Origin: Emcibacter sp.
Lineage (GTDB): Bacteria > Pseudomonadota > Alphaproteobacteria > Sphingomonadales > Emcibacteraceae
DNA length: 14,433 nucleotides
Assembly (NCBI GenBank): GCA_027019205.1
Contig: JALUWZ010000068.1
Location: 1-14,433, forward strand
Direction of reading: 5' to 3'
Part shown: positions 6,412-13,237 of the stretch, in pieces
How the letters are laid out: each line of letters starts with the position of its first letter
How positions within the stretch are numbered: position 1 is the first letter of the stretch
The notes under the pieces: model-generated
Told to the model about the DNA's origin: nothing
Seen by the model: only the letters and a program-made list of their open reading frames with translations
Databases searched by the model: none
Translations under genes and position numbers: made by a program

Positions 6412-7575
6412 ATGGCCACCAGAGAAGAAATTGTTGATCGCTGTCAGGCGCTTTATGATGACCTGAATTTTACTGCGGCCCGTAACTGGAAGGCTGCCAA
6501 AGAGGGGCGCCATGTTATCGGCTTCATGCCGATGTATGTGCCGCGCGAGATTATTCATGCTGCCGGGATGATGCCGCTGGGCATATTGGGTGGCGGGGAT
6601 CAGCTTGAAGTTATTCAGGGCGATGCCTATTATCAGAGCTATATCTGCCGCATTCCGCGCTCCACCATTGAGCTTCTGCTGACCGAACGGCTCGATTTCG
6701 TTGACGGCATGCTGTTCCCGAGCATCTGCGACGTGATCCGCAATCTGTCCGGCATGTGGAAACTGCTAAGACCCAATGTATATTCCCATTATTTTGACGT
6801 CCCGCAGAATTATCTGAAAGATGTCGGCGGGGAATTCTATATCCACGAGTTGAATGTGTTGAAAGAGGATCTGGAGAAGATCGGCGGGGTGACAATCTCT
6901 GACGATGATCTGAAAAATTCCATCGCGGTCTATAATGAAAACCGCAGGCTGACCCGTGAGCTGTATAAATTCCGTTCCGACAGGCCGTGGCTTGCCCCGT
7001 CATCGGAAGTTTACCTGATTAACCGCGCCGGGATGCTGATCCCCGTCGAAGAGCATAACCAGCTGATCAAGGACTATATCGCGGCAGCGGCGCTGGAAGA
7101 CCGGCCAAAACGTGATAACAGCCGGGTGGTTATATCCGGCTCCTTCTGCGAGCAACCGCCGCTCAACCTGATCAAATCAATTGAAATGTCCGGCTGTTAT
7201 GTGGTGGATGATGATTATATGCTGGTCAATCGCTGGTTCACCAAAGAAGTGCCGACCGACTGTGATCCGATGCAGGCTCTGTCCTATACCTTCCTTGAGG
7301 CCTCGGTCAAGATGCCGTCCTGTTTTGAGCCGGATGAGGATAACAAGGGGCTGTTTCTGGTCGATACCGTCAAGGAAAATAACGCAGAAGGCGTGATTTT
7401 CGCCGCCACCAGCTTCTGCGATCCGGCTCTGCTGGAACGACCCATCCTTCAGGATGTCCTGAATGATGCCCACATCCCCCATATCAGCTTTAAATATGCT
7501 GAAAATACCGGGCAGATGCAGCCCATTCGTGAACAGGCGGGAACCTTCGCCGATTCGATCAAATTATGGAGTTGA
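6412..7575 (+). CDS. bcrC: Benzoyl-CoA reductase subunit C (class I, ring-reducing component)
   Basis: A 387-residue member of the 2-hydroxyglutaryl-CoA dehydratase D-component family (BcrC/BadD/HgdB-like), normal length. Recognisable blocks are AAKEGRHVIGFMPMYVPRE at the N-terminus, QSYICRIPRSTIELLL (Cys79), FPSICDVIRNLSGMWK (Cys106), GSFCEQPPLNLI (Cys246) and ATSFCDPALLERP (Cys336). Together with BcrB it forms the component that binds benzoyl-CoA and its Fe-S clusters and reduces the aromatic ring to cyclohexa-1,5-diene-1-carbonyl-CoA. These cysteines are candidates for cluster ligation by comparison with the dehydratases. AAAGGAGA about 9 bases upstream supports the ATG at 6412. It is tightly packed between oah (3-base gap) and bcrB (4-base gap). 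The order C-B-A-D is that of the Thauera-type operon. Confidence 0.93.
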   Translation: MATREEIVDRCQALYDDLNFTAARNWKAAKEGRHVIGFMPMYVPREIIHAAGMMPLGILGGGDQLEVIQGDAYYQSYICRIPRSTIELLLTERLDFVDGMLFPSICDVIRNLSGMWKLLRPNVYSHYFDVPQNYLKDVGGEFYIHELNVLKEDLEKIGGVTISDDDLKNSIAVYNENRRLTRELYKFRSDRPWLAPSSEVYLINRAGMLIPVEEHNQLIKDYIAAAALEDRPKRDNSRVVISGSFCEQPPLNLIKSIEMSGCYVVDDDYMLVNRWFTKEVPTDCDPMQALSYTFLEASVKMPSCFEPDEDNKGLFLVDTVKENNAEGVIFAATSFCDPALLERPILQDVLNDAHIPHISFKYAENTGQMQPIREQAGTFADSIKLWS

Positions 7576-7579
7576 GACT

Positions 7580-8875
7580 ATGAGCGCACCACAAAGAAAA
7601 CCGTCAACCGACGTCCAGAAAGACGCCTCCATGGCCAAACAGAAGGCGATGATCGACAGCAATTTTGAACGCCTGGGCAATGTCAGGAATTCCGGCGAGA
7701 AAGTGTCCTATACTTTTGTTCCCGGCAACCTCAATGAACTGGTCATGTGTTTTGACATGGTCGGCAATTATCCCGAAATCAACGCCATTCAGAACGGCCT
7801 GCGCAAGAAAAGCGGCGGCATGATCATGGAAGCCGAAAAATGGGGTCATTCCGAAGATGTCTGCACCTATGTCAAGTCGGACATTGGCATGATGCGCAAG
7901 GGCAATATCGGCCCGACCGGGCAGCCGATCCCCGAGCCTGATATCCTGATGCTGAGCTATACCGGCTGCTATACTTTCCTGAAATGGTTTGAACTGCTGC
8001 GCCATGATTACAAATGCGAAACCGCCATGCTCCATGTGCCCTATACCGGGGACAACAAGATCACCAAAAGCATGGTGCAATATGTCGTCAAGCAATTGAA
8101 AGAGGAAGTCATTCCAAAATATGAAAAGGTCAGCGGCGTCAAATTCGATATTGACCGGCTCAGGGAAAATCTCGCCAATTCCGCCAGGGCCGAGGATGAT
8201 TTCGTCTGGGTGCTGCAATCGGCCAAAAACAAACCCTCCCCCATTGATGCCTATTTCGGCGGCATCTATTATATCGGCCCGATTTTTACCGCCTTTCGCG
8301 GTACGGAACTCGCGGTGGATTATTACCAGACCCTGCGCTCCGAAATTGAGGAACGTATCCGCAAGGGTCAGGGGCCGATTACCCCCGAGGGCGAAATGAA
8401 GAATGAAAAATACCGCATCGTCACCGAAGGACCGCCCAACTATACCAGCATGCGCGACTTCTGGAAAATGTTCTATGACGAGGGCGCGGTGGTGGTGGCC
8501 AGCACCTATACCAAGGTCGGCGGCACCTATGATTTCGGCTTTCGCCATGATCCGTCACGGCCTCTGGAAAGCCTCGCCGAATATTGCATGCATTGCTATA
8601 CCAACCGCAACCTGCCCGAACGGACCCGGATGCTCGAAAGCTATATCAATGATTATGAGGCCGACGGCCTGCTGATCAATTCGATCAAGAGCTGCAACAG
8701 CTTTGCCGCCGGGGAACTGATGATGATGCGTGAAGTCGAGAAACGTACCGGAAAACCCGGGGCTTTCGTTGAAACCGACCTTGTTGATCCGCGCTACTTC
8801 TCGGCAGCAAATGTCAAGAACCGGCTGGAAAGCTATTTCCAGATGATTGACCAGAAACGTCGCGCGGGTGCGTGA
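7580..8875 (+). CDS. bcrB: Benzoyl-CoA reductase subunit B (class I, ring-reducing component)
   Basis: A 431-residue BcrB/BadE-type subunit of the 2-hydroxyglutaryl-CoA dehydratase D family. The frame is open further upstream, to an ATG at 7463 inside bcrC, but I chose the ATG at 7580 because TGGAGTTGAG precedes it, the gap to bcrC is only 4 bases and the length then fits the family. Blocks include FVPGNLNELVMCFDMVGNYP near residue 50, LMLSYTGCYTFLKWFELL, and the C-terminal YCMHCYTNRNLPERTRM and SIKSCNSFAAGELM, which hold conserved cysteines likely to ligate Fe-S. With BcrC it forms the substrate-reducing half of the enzyme. Electrons arrive from the BcrA-BcrD cluster coupled to ATP hydrolysis. 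No truncation or missing block is apparent. Confidence 0.93.
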   Translation: MSAPQRKPSTDVQKDASMAKQKAMIDSNFERLGNVRNSGEKVSYTFVPGNLNELVMCFDMVGNYPEINAIQNGLRKKSGGMIMEAEKWGHSEDVCTYVKSDIGMMRKGNIGPTGQPIPEPDILMLSYTGCYTFLKWFELLRHDYKCETAMLHVPYTGDNKITKSMVQYVVKQLKEEVIPKYEKVSGVKFDIDRLRENLANSARAEDDFVWVLQSAKNKPSPIDAYFGGIYYIGPIFTAFRGTELAVDYYQTLRSEIEERIRKGQGPITPEGEMKNEKYRIVTEGPPNYTSMRDFWKMFYDEGAVVVASTYTKVGGTYDFGFRHDPSRPLESLAEYCMHCYTNRNLPERTRMLESYINDYEADGLLINSIKSCNSFAAGELMMMREVEKRTGKPGAFVETDLVDPRYFSAANVKNRLESYFQMIDQKRRAGA

Positions 8876-8893
8876 GGAAAAAAGGAAAAACTC

Positions 8894-10210
8894 ATGAAAT
8901 GTTTTATTGGAATTGATCTTGGCTCGACGACGACCAAAGCGGTCGTTATGAATGAGGACAGGGAAGTTATCGGTCGCGGGATTACCAATTCCCGGTCGAA
9001 TTATGATACCGCCAGTGCCGTAGCCAAACAGGAAGCGATGATTGACACCCGTTTCACCCTGCTGCGCAATAATCTGGATGAAAATGACAAGCTGAAAGAC
9101 AATCAGGATGTATTCCTGCATGATCTGGAGCGGAATTTCCGCCGCGAGCAATTTGTCGAGCAGCTGGATGATCTTCAGACCACCTGCCTGCGCAATGCCG
9201 AAGGCGAGCGCTTCAACGAGGTCCGTACCGACCTGACGGAGGTTCTGGCGAGCGTATTTGACAATCTGCGCGAAGAGTCTCTCGCACTCTATGCCAAGGG
9301 GGCCAAGCGCAAATCGGACTTTTTCCGCGACATTGCCGGGGGACGGTTTCTGACCCTGTCCGAGGATTTTTCGAAACAGGCCGGGATCAGCTACGACTAC
9401 GCCCTGAATGTTTATGACAAATCGATTATCGAGGTGGAAAACAGGCCGCCTGCAGGCAATCTCGAAGGAAAATTCTTTAACGGCCTGCGTAACCTGACCC
9501 GGGAATCCCCGGAGCTTGGCATCAGCTTTGAGGATGTTCAAAAGCCGGTGAAAGATGCCCTTGCGGTCGAACTGGAAGAAAGTTTTGTCGTCGGCACCGG
9601 TTATGGCCGGGTGCGCCTGCCCTTCCCCAAGGAGCATATCCGTTCGGAAATTCTCTGTCACGGCCTCGGCGCCCATATGATGTATGAAGGAACCCGTACG
9701 GTGCTTGATATCGGCGGACAGGATACCAAATCCATTCAGGTTGACAAGAATGGTGTGGTCGATAATTTTCAGATGAATGACCGCTGTGCGGCGGGATGTG
9801 GCCGCTATCTCGGCTATATCGCTGACGAAATGAATATGGGGGTCCATGAACTCGGCCCCATCGCCATGAAGGCGACCAAGGCGGTCAAGATCAATTCGAC
9901 CTGTACGGTGTTTGCCGGGGCGGAATTGCGTGACCGGCTGGCGCTTGGTGAAAAACGCGAGGATATTCTCGCCGGGCTTCACCGCTCGATTATCCTGCGG
10001 GCAATGTCAATCATTGCCCGCTCCGGCGGCATATCTGACCAGTTTACCTTTACCGGCGGCGTCGCCAAAAACGAAGCAGCGGTCAAGGCATTGCGTGATC
10101 TGGTGAAGGAAAATTATGGTGACGTCACCATCAATATCGACCCTGATTCAATTTATACCGGTGCGCTGGGTGGCTCTGAATTTGCCCGCCGCGCTGTAAT
10201 GGAGGCTTGA
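8894..10210 (+). CDS. bcrA: Benzoyl-CoA reductase subunit A (ATP-dependent electron activase)
   Basis: A 438-residue BadF/BadG/BcrA/BcrD family ATPase of the ASKHA fold. The N-terminal phosphate loop is IGIDLGSTTTKAVV, and the second is TVLDIGGQDTKSIQV. Cys298 (in NDRCAAGCGRYL) and Cys337 (in NSTCTVFAG) are 39 residues apart, the same spacing as the two cluster cysteines (127 and 166) of the activator HgdC, so they should hold one [4Fe-4S] cluster jointly with BcrD. An extra Cys302 follows the first. FTGGVAKN near the C-terminus is the adenosine-binding block. A long segment (about residues 45-230) between the phosphate loops is absent from BcrD, which explains the length difference. Hydrolysis of ATP drives electrons from ferredoxin to BcrBC. 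AAAGGA precedes the ATG after an 18-base gap, and bcrD begins 1 base after the stop. Confidence 0.94.
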   Translation: MKCFIGIDLGSTTTKAVVMNEDREVIGRGITNSRSNYDTASAVAKQEAMIDTRFTLLRNNLDENDKLKDNQDVFLHDLERNFRREQFVEQLDDLQTTCLRNAEGERFNEVRTDLTEVLASVFDNLREESLALYAKGAKRKSDFFRDIAGGRFLTLSEDFSKQAGISYDYALNVYDKSIIEVENRPPAGNLEGKFFNGLRNLTRESPELGISFEDVQKPVKDALAVELEESFVVGTGYGRVRLPFPKEHIRSEILCHGLGAHMMYEGTRTVLDIGGQDTKSIQVDKNGVVDNFQMNDRCAAGCGRYLGYIADEMNMGVHELGPIAMKATKAVKINSTCTVFAGAELRDRLALGEKREDILAGLHRSIILRAMSIIARSGGISDQFTFTGGVAKNEAAVKALRDLVKENYGDVTINIDPDSIYTGALGGSEFARRAVMEA

Positions 10211-10211
10211 C

Positions 10212-11054
10212 ATGACTTTAACAGCAGGAATTGACGTAGGAACCGGGGCGGTTAAAACCGTGCTATTTGAGATCAACGGTGATGACATCACCTGGATTGA
10301 CAAACAAACCGACCGGGTGCGCAACCGCGAGCCTTTTGTCCTGGCTGAAACCGCCTTTGACTATCTGCTCGACAAACACGGCTATAGCCGCGATGATGTG
10401 GATTATATTGCGACAACCGGGGATGCGGAAAATATTCCCTATGCCACCGGGCATTTCTATTCCATGACCACCCATGCAAGGGGGGCGCTCTATCTTAATC
10501 CCGATGCCCGCTCGCTGATGGATATCGGTGCGCTTAACGGCAAGGCGATCAGCATGGATGAAAAAGGCAAGGTGCTGAAATATAAAATGACCAGCCAGTG
10601 CGCGTCAGGCTCCGGTCAGTTTCTGGAAAATATCGCCCGTTATCTTGGTATCGGTCAGGATGAGATCGGTGAACTGAGCAAACAGGCCGATAATCCCGAA
10701 GTCTCCTCCGGCATCTGTGCTGTGCTGGCCGAAACCGATGTGATCAACATGGTATCGCGCAGTATTTCCTCGGCCAATATCCTCAAAGGCATTCATATTT
10801 CCATGGCGGGCCGTCTGGTCAAGCTGTTGAAATCATTGAAAGTTACCGAGGGCGTTGTTATGTGTACCGGCGGTCTTGCCCTTGACAGCGGGCTGGTTCT
10901 GGCCTTAAATGAGGCCATGGCAAAAAACAAAATGGATATGCCGGTGGTCTCCCATCCGGAGTCAATTTACGCGGGCGCAATCGGCGCGGCCATCTGGGGC
11001 GCGTTCCGCCATGATAAACTGGCCCGGCTTGAACAGCTGGCCAAAGCATCCTGA
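10212..11054 (+). CDS. bcrD: Benzoyl-CoA reductase subunit D (ATP-dependent electron activase)
   Basis: A 280-residue BadG/BcrD-type ASKHA ATPase. Motifs are TAGIDVGTGAVKTVL at the N-terminus, LMDIGALNGKAI, SQCASGSGQFLENIARYLG with Cys130, SGICAVLAETDVINM with Cys169 (39 residues later, as in BcrA and HgdC), and CTGGLALDSG. It pairs with BcrA around a shared [4Fe-4S] cluster and hydrolyses ATP to lower the potential of the transferred electron. The aspartate of the second phosphate loop is kept as DIG, though the following residues (ALNGK) differ from the GQDTK of BcrA, a known BcrD trait. The start ATG lies 1 base after the bcrA stop, with GGAGG 7 bases upstream inside the bcrA end. A 40-base gap separates it from fdx. 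Confidence 0.93.
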   Translation: MTLTAGIDVGTGAVKTVLFEINGDDITWIDKQTDRVRNREPFVLAETAFDYLLDKHGYSRDDVDYIATTGDAENIPYATGHFYSMTTHARGALYLNPDARSLMDIGALNGKAISMDEKGKVLKYKMTSQCASGSGQFLENIARYLGIGQDEIGELSKQADNPEVSSGICAVLAETDVINMVSRSISSANILKGIHISMAGRLVKLLKSLKVTEGVVMCTGGLALDSGLVLALNEAMAKNKMDMPVVSHPESIYAGAIGAAIWGAFRHDKLARLEQLAKAS

Positions 11055-11094
11055 ATATAATTTTTAACCTTGAAAGGAAAGGAGTAACATAACC

Positions 11095-11337
11095 ATGGCA
11101 TTAATGATCGTAGAAGCTTGCACCGCCTGTGATGCCTGTGAGCCGGTATGCCCCAATGAGGCCATCAGTGTCGGCGACCCTATATATTCAATCGACCCTT
11201 TTAAATGCACCGAATGCGTCGGGGCAGATGACGAGCCGCAATGCAAGCTTGTCTGCCCGGCAGAATGCATCATTCCAAATCCTGATTTTGTGGAAAGCGA
11301 AGAAGAGCTTCAGGCCAAATATGATGCGATGAATTAG
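11095..11337 (+). CDS. fdx: 2[4Fe-4S] ferredoxin of the Alvin (Chromatium) type, electron donor to benzoyl-CoA reductase
   Basis: An 80-residue ferredoxin with two [4Fe-4S] clusters. The first motif is C9-x2-C12-x2-C15-x3-C19-P and the second is C38-x2-C41-x8-C50-x3-C54-P. The eight-residue stretch between the second and third cysteines of the second motif marks the Alvin type, noted for very negative and unequal cluster potentials. The ferredoxin purified with benzoyl-CoA reductase from Thauera aromatica is of this type. Cluster I should use C9, C12, C15 and C54; cluster II C38, C41, C50 and C19. A ninth cysteine, C58, is spare. The tail after residue 60 is acidic. It should shuttle electrons from KorAB to BcrA/BcrD. 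AAGGAG lies 9-11 bases before the ATG. A strong stem-loop follows, so this is probably the last gene of the main operon. Confidence 0.93.
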   Translation: MALMIVEACTACDACEPVCPNEAISVGDPIYSIDPFKCTECVGADDEPQCKLVCPAECIIPNPDFVESEEELQAKYDAMN

Positions 11338-11369
11338 GCCGCAAAATTTAAAGAATAAATTTTCTCCCG

Positions 11370-11407
11370 TCCCCCGAAAGTTACTTTATGTAAATACTTT
11401 TGGGGGA
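11370..11407 (+). terminator. Stem-loop after fdx, probable terminator or 3'-end processing hairpin
   Basis: TCCCCCGAAAGT (11370-11381) pairs with ACTTTTGGGGGA (11396-11407) to give a 12-bp stem with a single G-T wobble. The 14-base loop itself contains TAC...GTA, able to add three pairs. The downstream bases are only moderately T-rich (TATTTGTTTTC), so it may be a weak terminator, a bidirectional element or an mRNA-stabilising end rather than a classic intrinsic terminator. It separates the bcr operon from the small gene at 11446. Confidence 0.6.
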
Positions 11408-11445
11408 TATTTGTTTTCTGACAGGAAACAACAGGAGACTGGCCA

Positions 11446-11631
11446 ATGGAATATGTAATATTGGATGATTTTGAAGTGAATATTCTTCAGAAAAAAGTCA
11501 ACGCCTATATCAAAAAAGGCTTTCGACCCATCGGAGGTGTTGCCGTCGCCAGCCAGAAGGACGGCTTTGTCGATTATATTCAGGGCATGGTCAGGGACAC
11601 AGAGGATTCTGCGTCCCCGTCGTCTGCCTGA
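11446..11631 (+). CDS. Small DUF1737-like protein
   Basis: A 61-residue protein with no signal peptide or membrane segment. It opens with a beta strand (EYVILDDF), an amphipathic helix (ILQKKVNAYIKKGF), then RPIGGVAVASQKDGFVDYIQGMVR. The pattern 'helix - G-F/W-x-P-x-G-G-V-x-V - Y-x-Q-x-M-V' fits the DUF1737 family of small bacterial proteins, whose function I do not know. AGGAG lies 8 bases before the ATG. It lies 108 bases downstream of fdx, behind the stem-loop, and runs the same way, so read-through from the bcr operon is possible, though no separate promoter was recognised. The tail (DTEDSASPSSA) is polar and probably disordered. It ends 4 bases from the convergent GNAT gene. Confidence 0.75.
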   Translation: MEYVILDDFEVNILQKKVNAYIKKGFRPIGGVAVASQKDGFVDYIQGMVRDTEDSASPSSA

Positions 11632-11635
11632 CCGC

Positions 11636-12613
11636 TTACACCGCCCTGGTCAGAGACAGGCTCTGGGCCGGTGAGAAGCCGTTATCCTGTAGAAATCCCA
11701 GCAAGGCAAGCTGCTTTGCGCCAACCTCGGTATGAACGCAGTCGGCCCTGAGAACCGTTAGGTTGGCCATGAGCTGCGACAGCAGCGCGCTGCCAACATG
11801 TTTATGGGCATAACCCGGATCAACCCCCAGCGTATCAATGATTGCCGATGGCTCGGTCTTGCCAAATTCGCCGAAATCGACCCGGGCCATGACAAACCCC
11901 ACCACATGATCATCCAGTTCCGCAACCAGCGAAACCCGGACCCCTGATTCTTCGACAATTTCATCCATCTTGCGGGCGTAATAGCCGGACCGGTCAAATC
12001 CCATGATCTTGTGGTCAATCTTGATAATCGCTGCCAGATCTTCTTTTTTCAAGCTGCGGCATGGCACCCGGTCCCGGGACAGGGCCGCCGGGTCATCACC
12101 GGACGGGTCGCTGTAATCAACTTCCATCGGTTCAAGGTCATCTTCCTGTACCTGCTGGTCAAGGTAACTCGCCACCCGTTCATAGATATAACGCGGGGCG
12201 AGCTGAAAACCGGTCGCGGCAAAATAACGCAGCATGCCCTGGTCGCTCCAGTCGGCCTGACTGCGAATTTCATCAATATTCTTTTTGCGGATAATCATGG
12301 TCAGTTCTTCCATCAGGCGGCGGCCAACACCACTGCCCTGAGCCTCTGCACTTACTCCGATATCATCGACCACGGCTATTGTCCGCGCGCCACCGAATTC
12401 CCCCTCCTGCAGCCGGGCCAGCAGATAACCAATGACATCGCCGCCACGGACATAGGCAATATAGACAAACTGCTTTGGCTCCTTAAGGGCTGCCGCCACA
12501 CGTTTTTCAAAGAAATTCTGGCGCGAGCGTCCGGTATTCCTCTCGTCAATCGCGATAACCTGGGCCAAGTCTTCTGCCACCAGGGGGCGCATTTTTTCCT
12601 CAAACTCGGTCAT
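11636..12613 (-). CDS. Tandem GNAT-domain acetyltransferase
   Basis: A 325-residue protein with two GNAT domains, roughly residues 8-150 and 185-325. The halves look like an internal duplication: LVAEDLAQVIAIDE matches LKKEDLAAIIKIDH, and both have a GEFG stretch followed by I-x-V/I-x-D-x-x/L-G-V. Domain 1 has the acetyl-CoA pyrophosphate loop Q92-G-S-G-V-G97. In domain 2 the same place reads HKHVGSALL, so the first basic residue and glycine of the (Q/R)-x-x-G-x-(G/A) signature are altered, and cofactor binding may be weaker. The substrate is unknown; proteins, amino acids and aromatic amines are all possible. GGAGA precedes the ATG at 12613. It follows the hemerythrin gene after 27 bases and is probably co-transcribed with it. 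From memory, the Rhodopseudomonas palustris benzoate cluster also contains a GNAT protein (BadL), so a pathway link is plausible but not shown. Confidence 0.82.
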   Translation of the reverse strand: MTEFEEKMRPLVAEDLAQVIAIDERNTGRSRQNFFEKRVAAALKEPKQFVYIAYVRGGDVIGYLLARLQEGEFGGARTIAVVDDIGVSAEAQGSGVGRRLMEELTMIIRKKNIDEIRSQADWSDQGMLRYFAATGFQLAPRYIYERVASYLDQQVQEDDLEPMEVDYSDPSGDDPAALSRDRVPCRSLKKEDLAAIIKIDHKIMGFDRSGYYARKMDEIVEESGVRVSLVAELDDHVVGFVMARVDFGEFGKTEPSAIIDTLGVDPGYAHKHVGSALLSQLMANLTVLRADCVHTEVGAKQLALLGFLQDNGFSPAQSLSLTRAV

Positions 12614-12640
12614 ATATAGTCTCCATCTATTAAATTACAG

Positions 12641-13147
12641 TCAGCTTATGGCGGAATATTCCATTACCAGTTCCGCATCCTCGTCTTCTTCAACAATATC
12701 TTCCAGCATCGGCAGCAAGGCCATTTCTTCTTTCTGGATGTGGGAAATCATGCGCTCAATCAACTCCACCCCTGCCGCCCTGAATTCGCCCCACAGGGAC
12801 TCCTGAAAACCATCGGCCCGCGCCTGCTTTGCCATGTCGGACAACTGGTTGCCAAGTGGCAGAATAACGTTATGCTCACCGGTCAGAATAGAACTGATCG
12901 GGCTGTCACCCATGGCGTCCAGCAGGGGGAAAAGCCGGCTTTCCTCAAAGGAAAAATGATTTTTGACATCACATTCCACAAGGGCGATAATATCCCCGAG
13001 CAGGGTAATGATCTCCGCACTGTCGGCAGCAGGGGCCTTTTTCGGACCAAATTTCCGAAACACTCCTTCAAGCCGTTCCAATACGCTTATGGTCACAAGA
13101 TGTTCATCATGCAGGGTCCGGGTGATCTGACGGTCAAATGAAAACAT
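12641..13147 (-). CDS. Hemerythrin HHE-domain protein
   Basis: A 168-residue cytoplasmic protein with the four-helix hemerythrin-like iron-binding pattern: H13-x2-H16 (LHDEH), H64-x3-E68 (NHFSFEES), H92 (GEH) and H136-x3-E140 (SHIQKEE). These residues should bind a non-haem di-iron centre. Such proteins store or sense oxygen, scavenge NO, or help repair Fe-S clusters; the sequence does not decide which. The C-terminus is strongly acidic (EEDEDAE). A promoter-like pair (TTGATT, 17 bases, TACAGT) lies upstream at 13183-13211, and an AGTACC-containing motif shared with the kor/oah promoter overlaps its -10. The GNAT gene follows after 27 bases. Placed next to a highly oxygen-sensitive Fe-S enzyme, a protective or sensing role is attractive but inferred. 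Confidence 0.85.
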   Translation of the reverse strand: MFSFDRQITRTLHDEHLVTISVLERLEGVFRKFGPKKAPAADSAEIITLLGDIIALVECDVKNHFSFEESRLFPLLDAMGDSPISSILTGEHNVILPLGNQLSDMAKQARADGFQESLWGEFRAAGVELIERMISHIQKEEMALLPMLEDIVEEDEDAELVMEYSAIS

Positions 13148-13171
13148 ACGGGGTCTCTCGCCTGTTATTAT

Positions 13172-13185
13172 GGTATTTTGGTACT
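13172..13185. promoter_or_regulatory. Shared motif copy 2 (GGTATTTTGGTACT) upstream of hemerythrin gene
   Basis: Second copy of the 14-nt string found at 5209-5222, with one mismatch. On the minus strand it reads AGTACCAAAATACC and overlaps the last three bases of the predicted TACAGT -10 box, an operator-like position 24-38 bases before the hemerythrin ATG. Confidence 0.4.
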
Positions 13186-13211
13186 GTAATGCTTATTAAT
13201 AGGAAAATCAA
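13183..13211 (-). promoter_or_regulatory. Candidate promoter for hemerythrin-GNAT operon
   Basis: On the minus strand TTGATT (13211-13206) is separated by 17 bases from TACAGT (13188-13183), giving 4 of 6 matches for each hexamer. The start would fall near 13176, about 29 bases before the hemerythrin ATG. It lies in the 90-base gap after the membrane-protein gene, so the two downstream genes could be expressed independently of it. Confidence 0.4.
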
Positions 13212-13237
13212 CCGGAATATTGACATTTTTCCCGAGC

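Noticed and set aside
7463..7579. Extended N-terminus for BcrB starting inside bcrC
   Set aside because: The extra 39 codons translate bcrC sequence in another frame. The ATG at 7580 has a good ribosome-binding site and gives the normal family length.
7604..8548. 314-codon open frame antisense to bcrB
   Set aside because: It lies entirely opposite a well-supported gene and has low-complexity composition with no recognised domain. It is explained by codon bias of bcrB.
9785..9799. Extra Cys302 in BcrA as a novel cluster ligand
   Set aside because: The two cysteines 39 residues apart already account for the shared cluster, and I cannot show from one sequence that the extra cysteine is unusual for BcrA.
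8555..9982. 475-codon open frame antisense to bcrA and the end of bcrB
   Set aside because: It is long, but spans two genes whose products match their families along their whole length. No family motif or ribosome-binding site was seen. An artefact of rare stop triplets on the opposite strand.
13201..13230. TCAA-N8-TTGA arrangement upstream of hemerythrin as an FNR box
   Set aside because: The half-sites are in the opposite orientation and wrongly spaced for the FNR family consensus.
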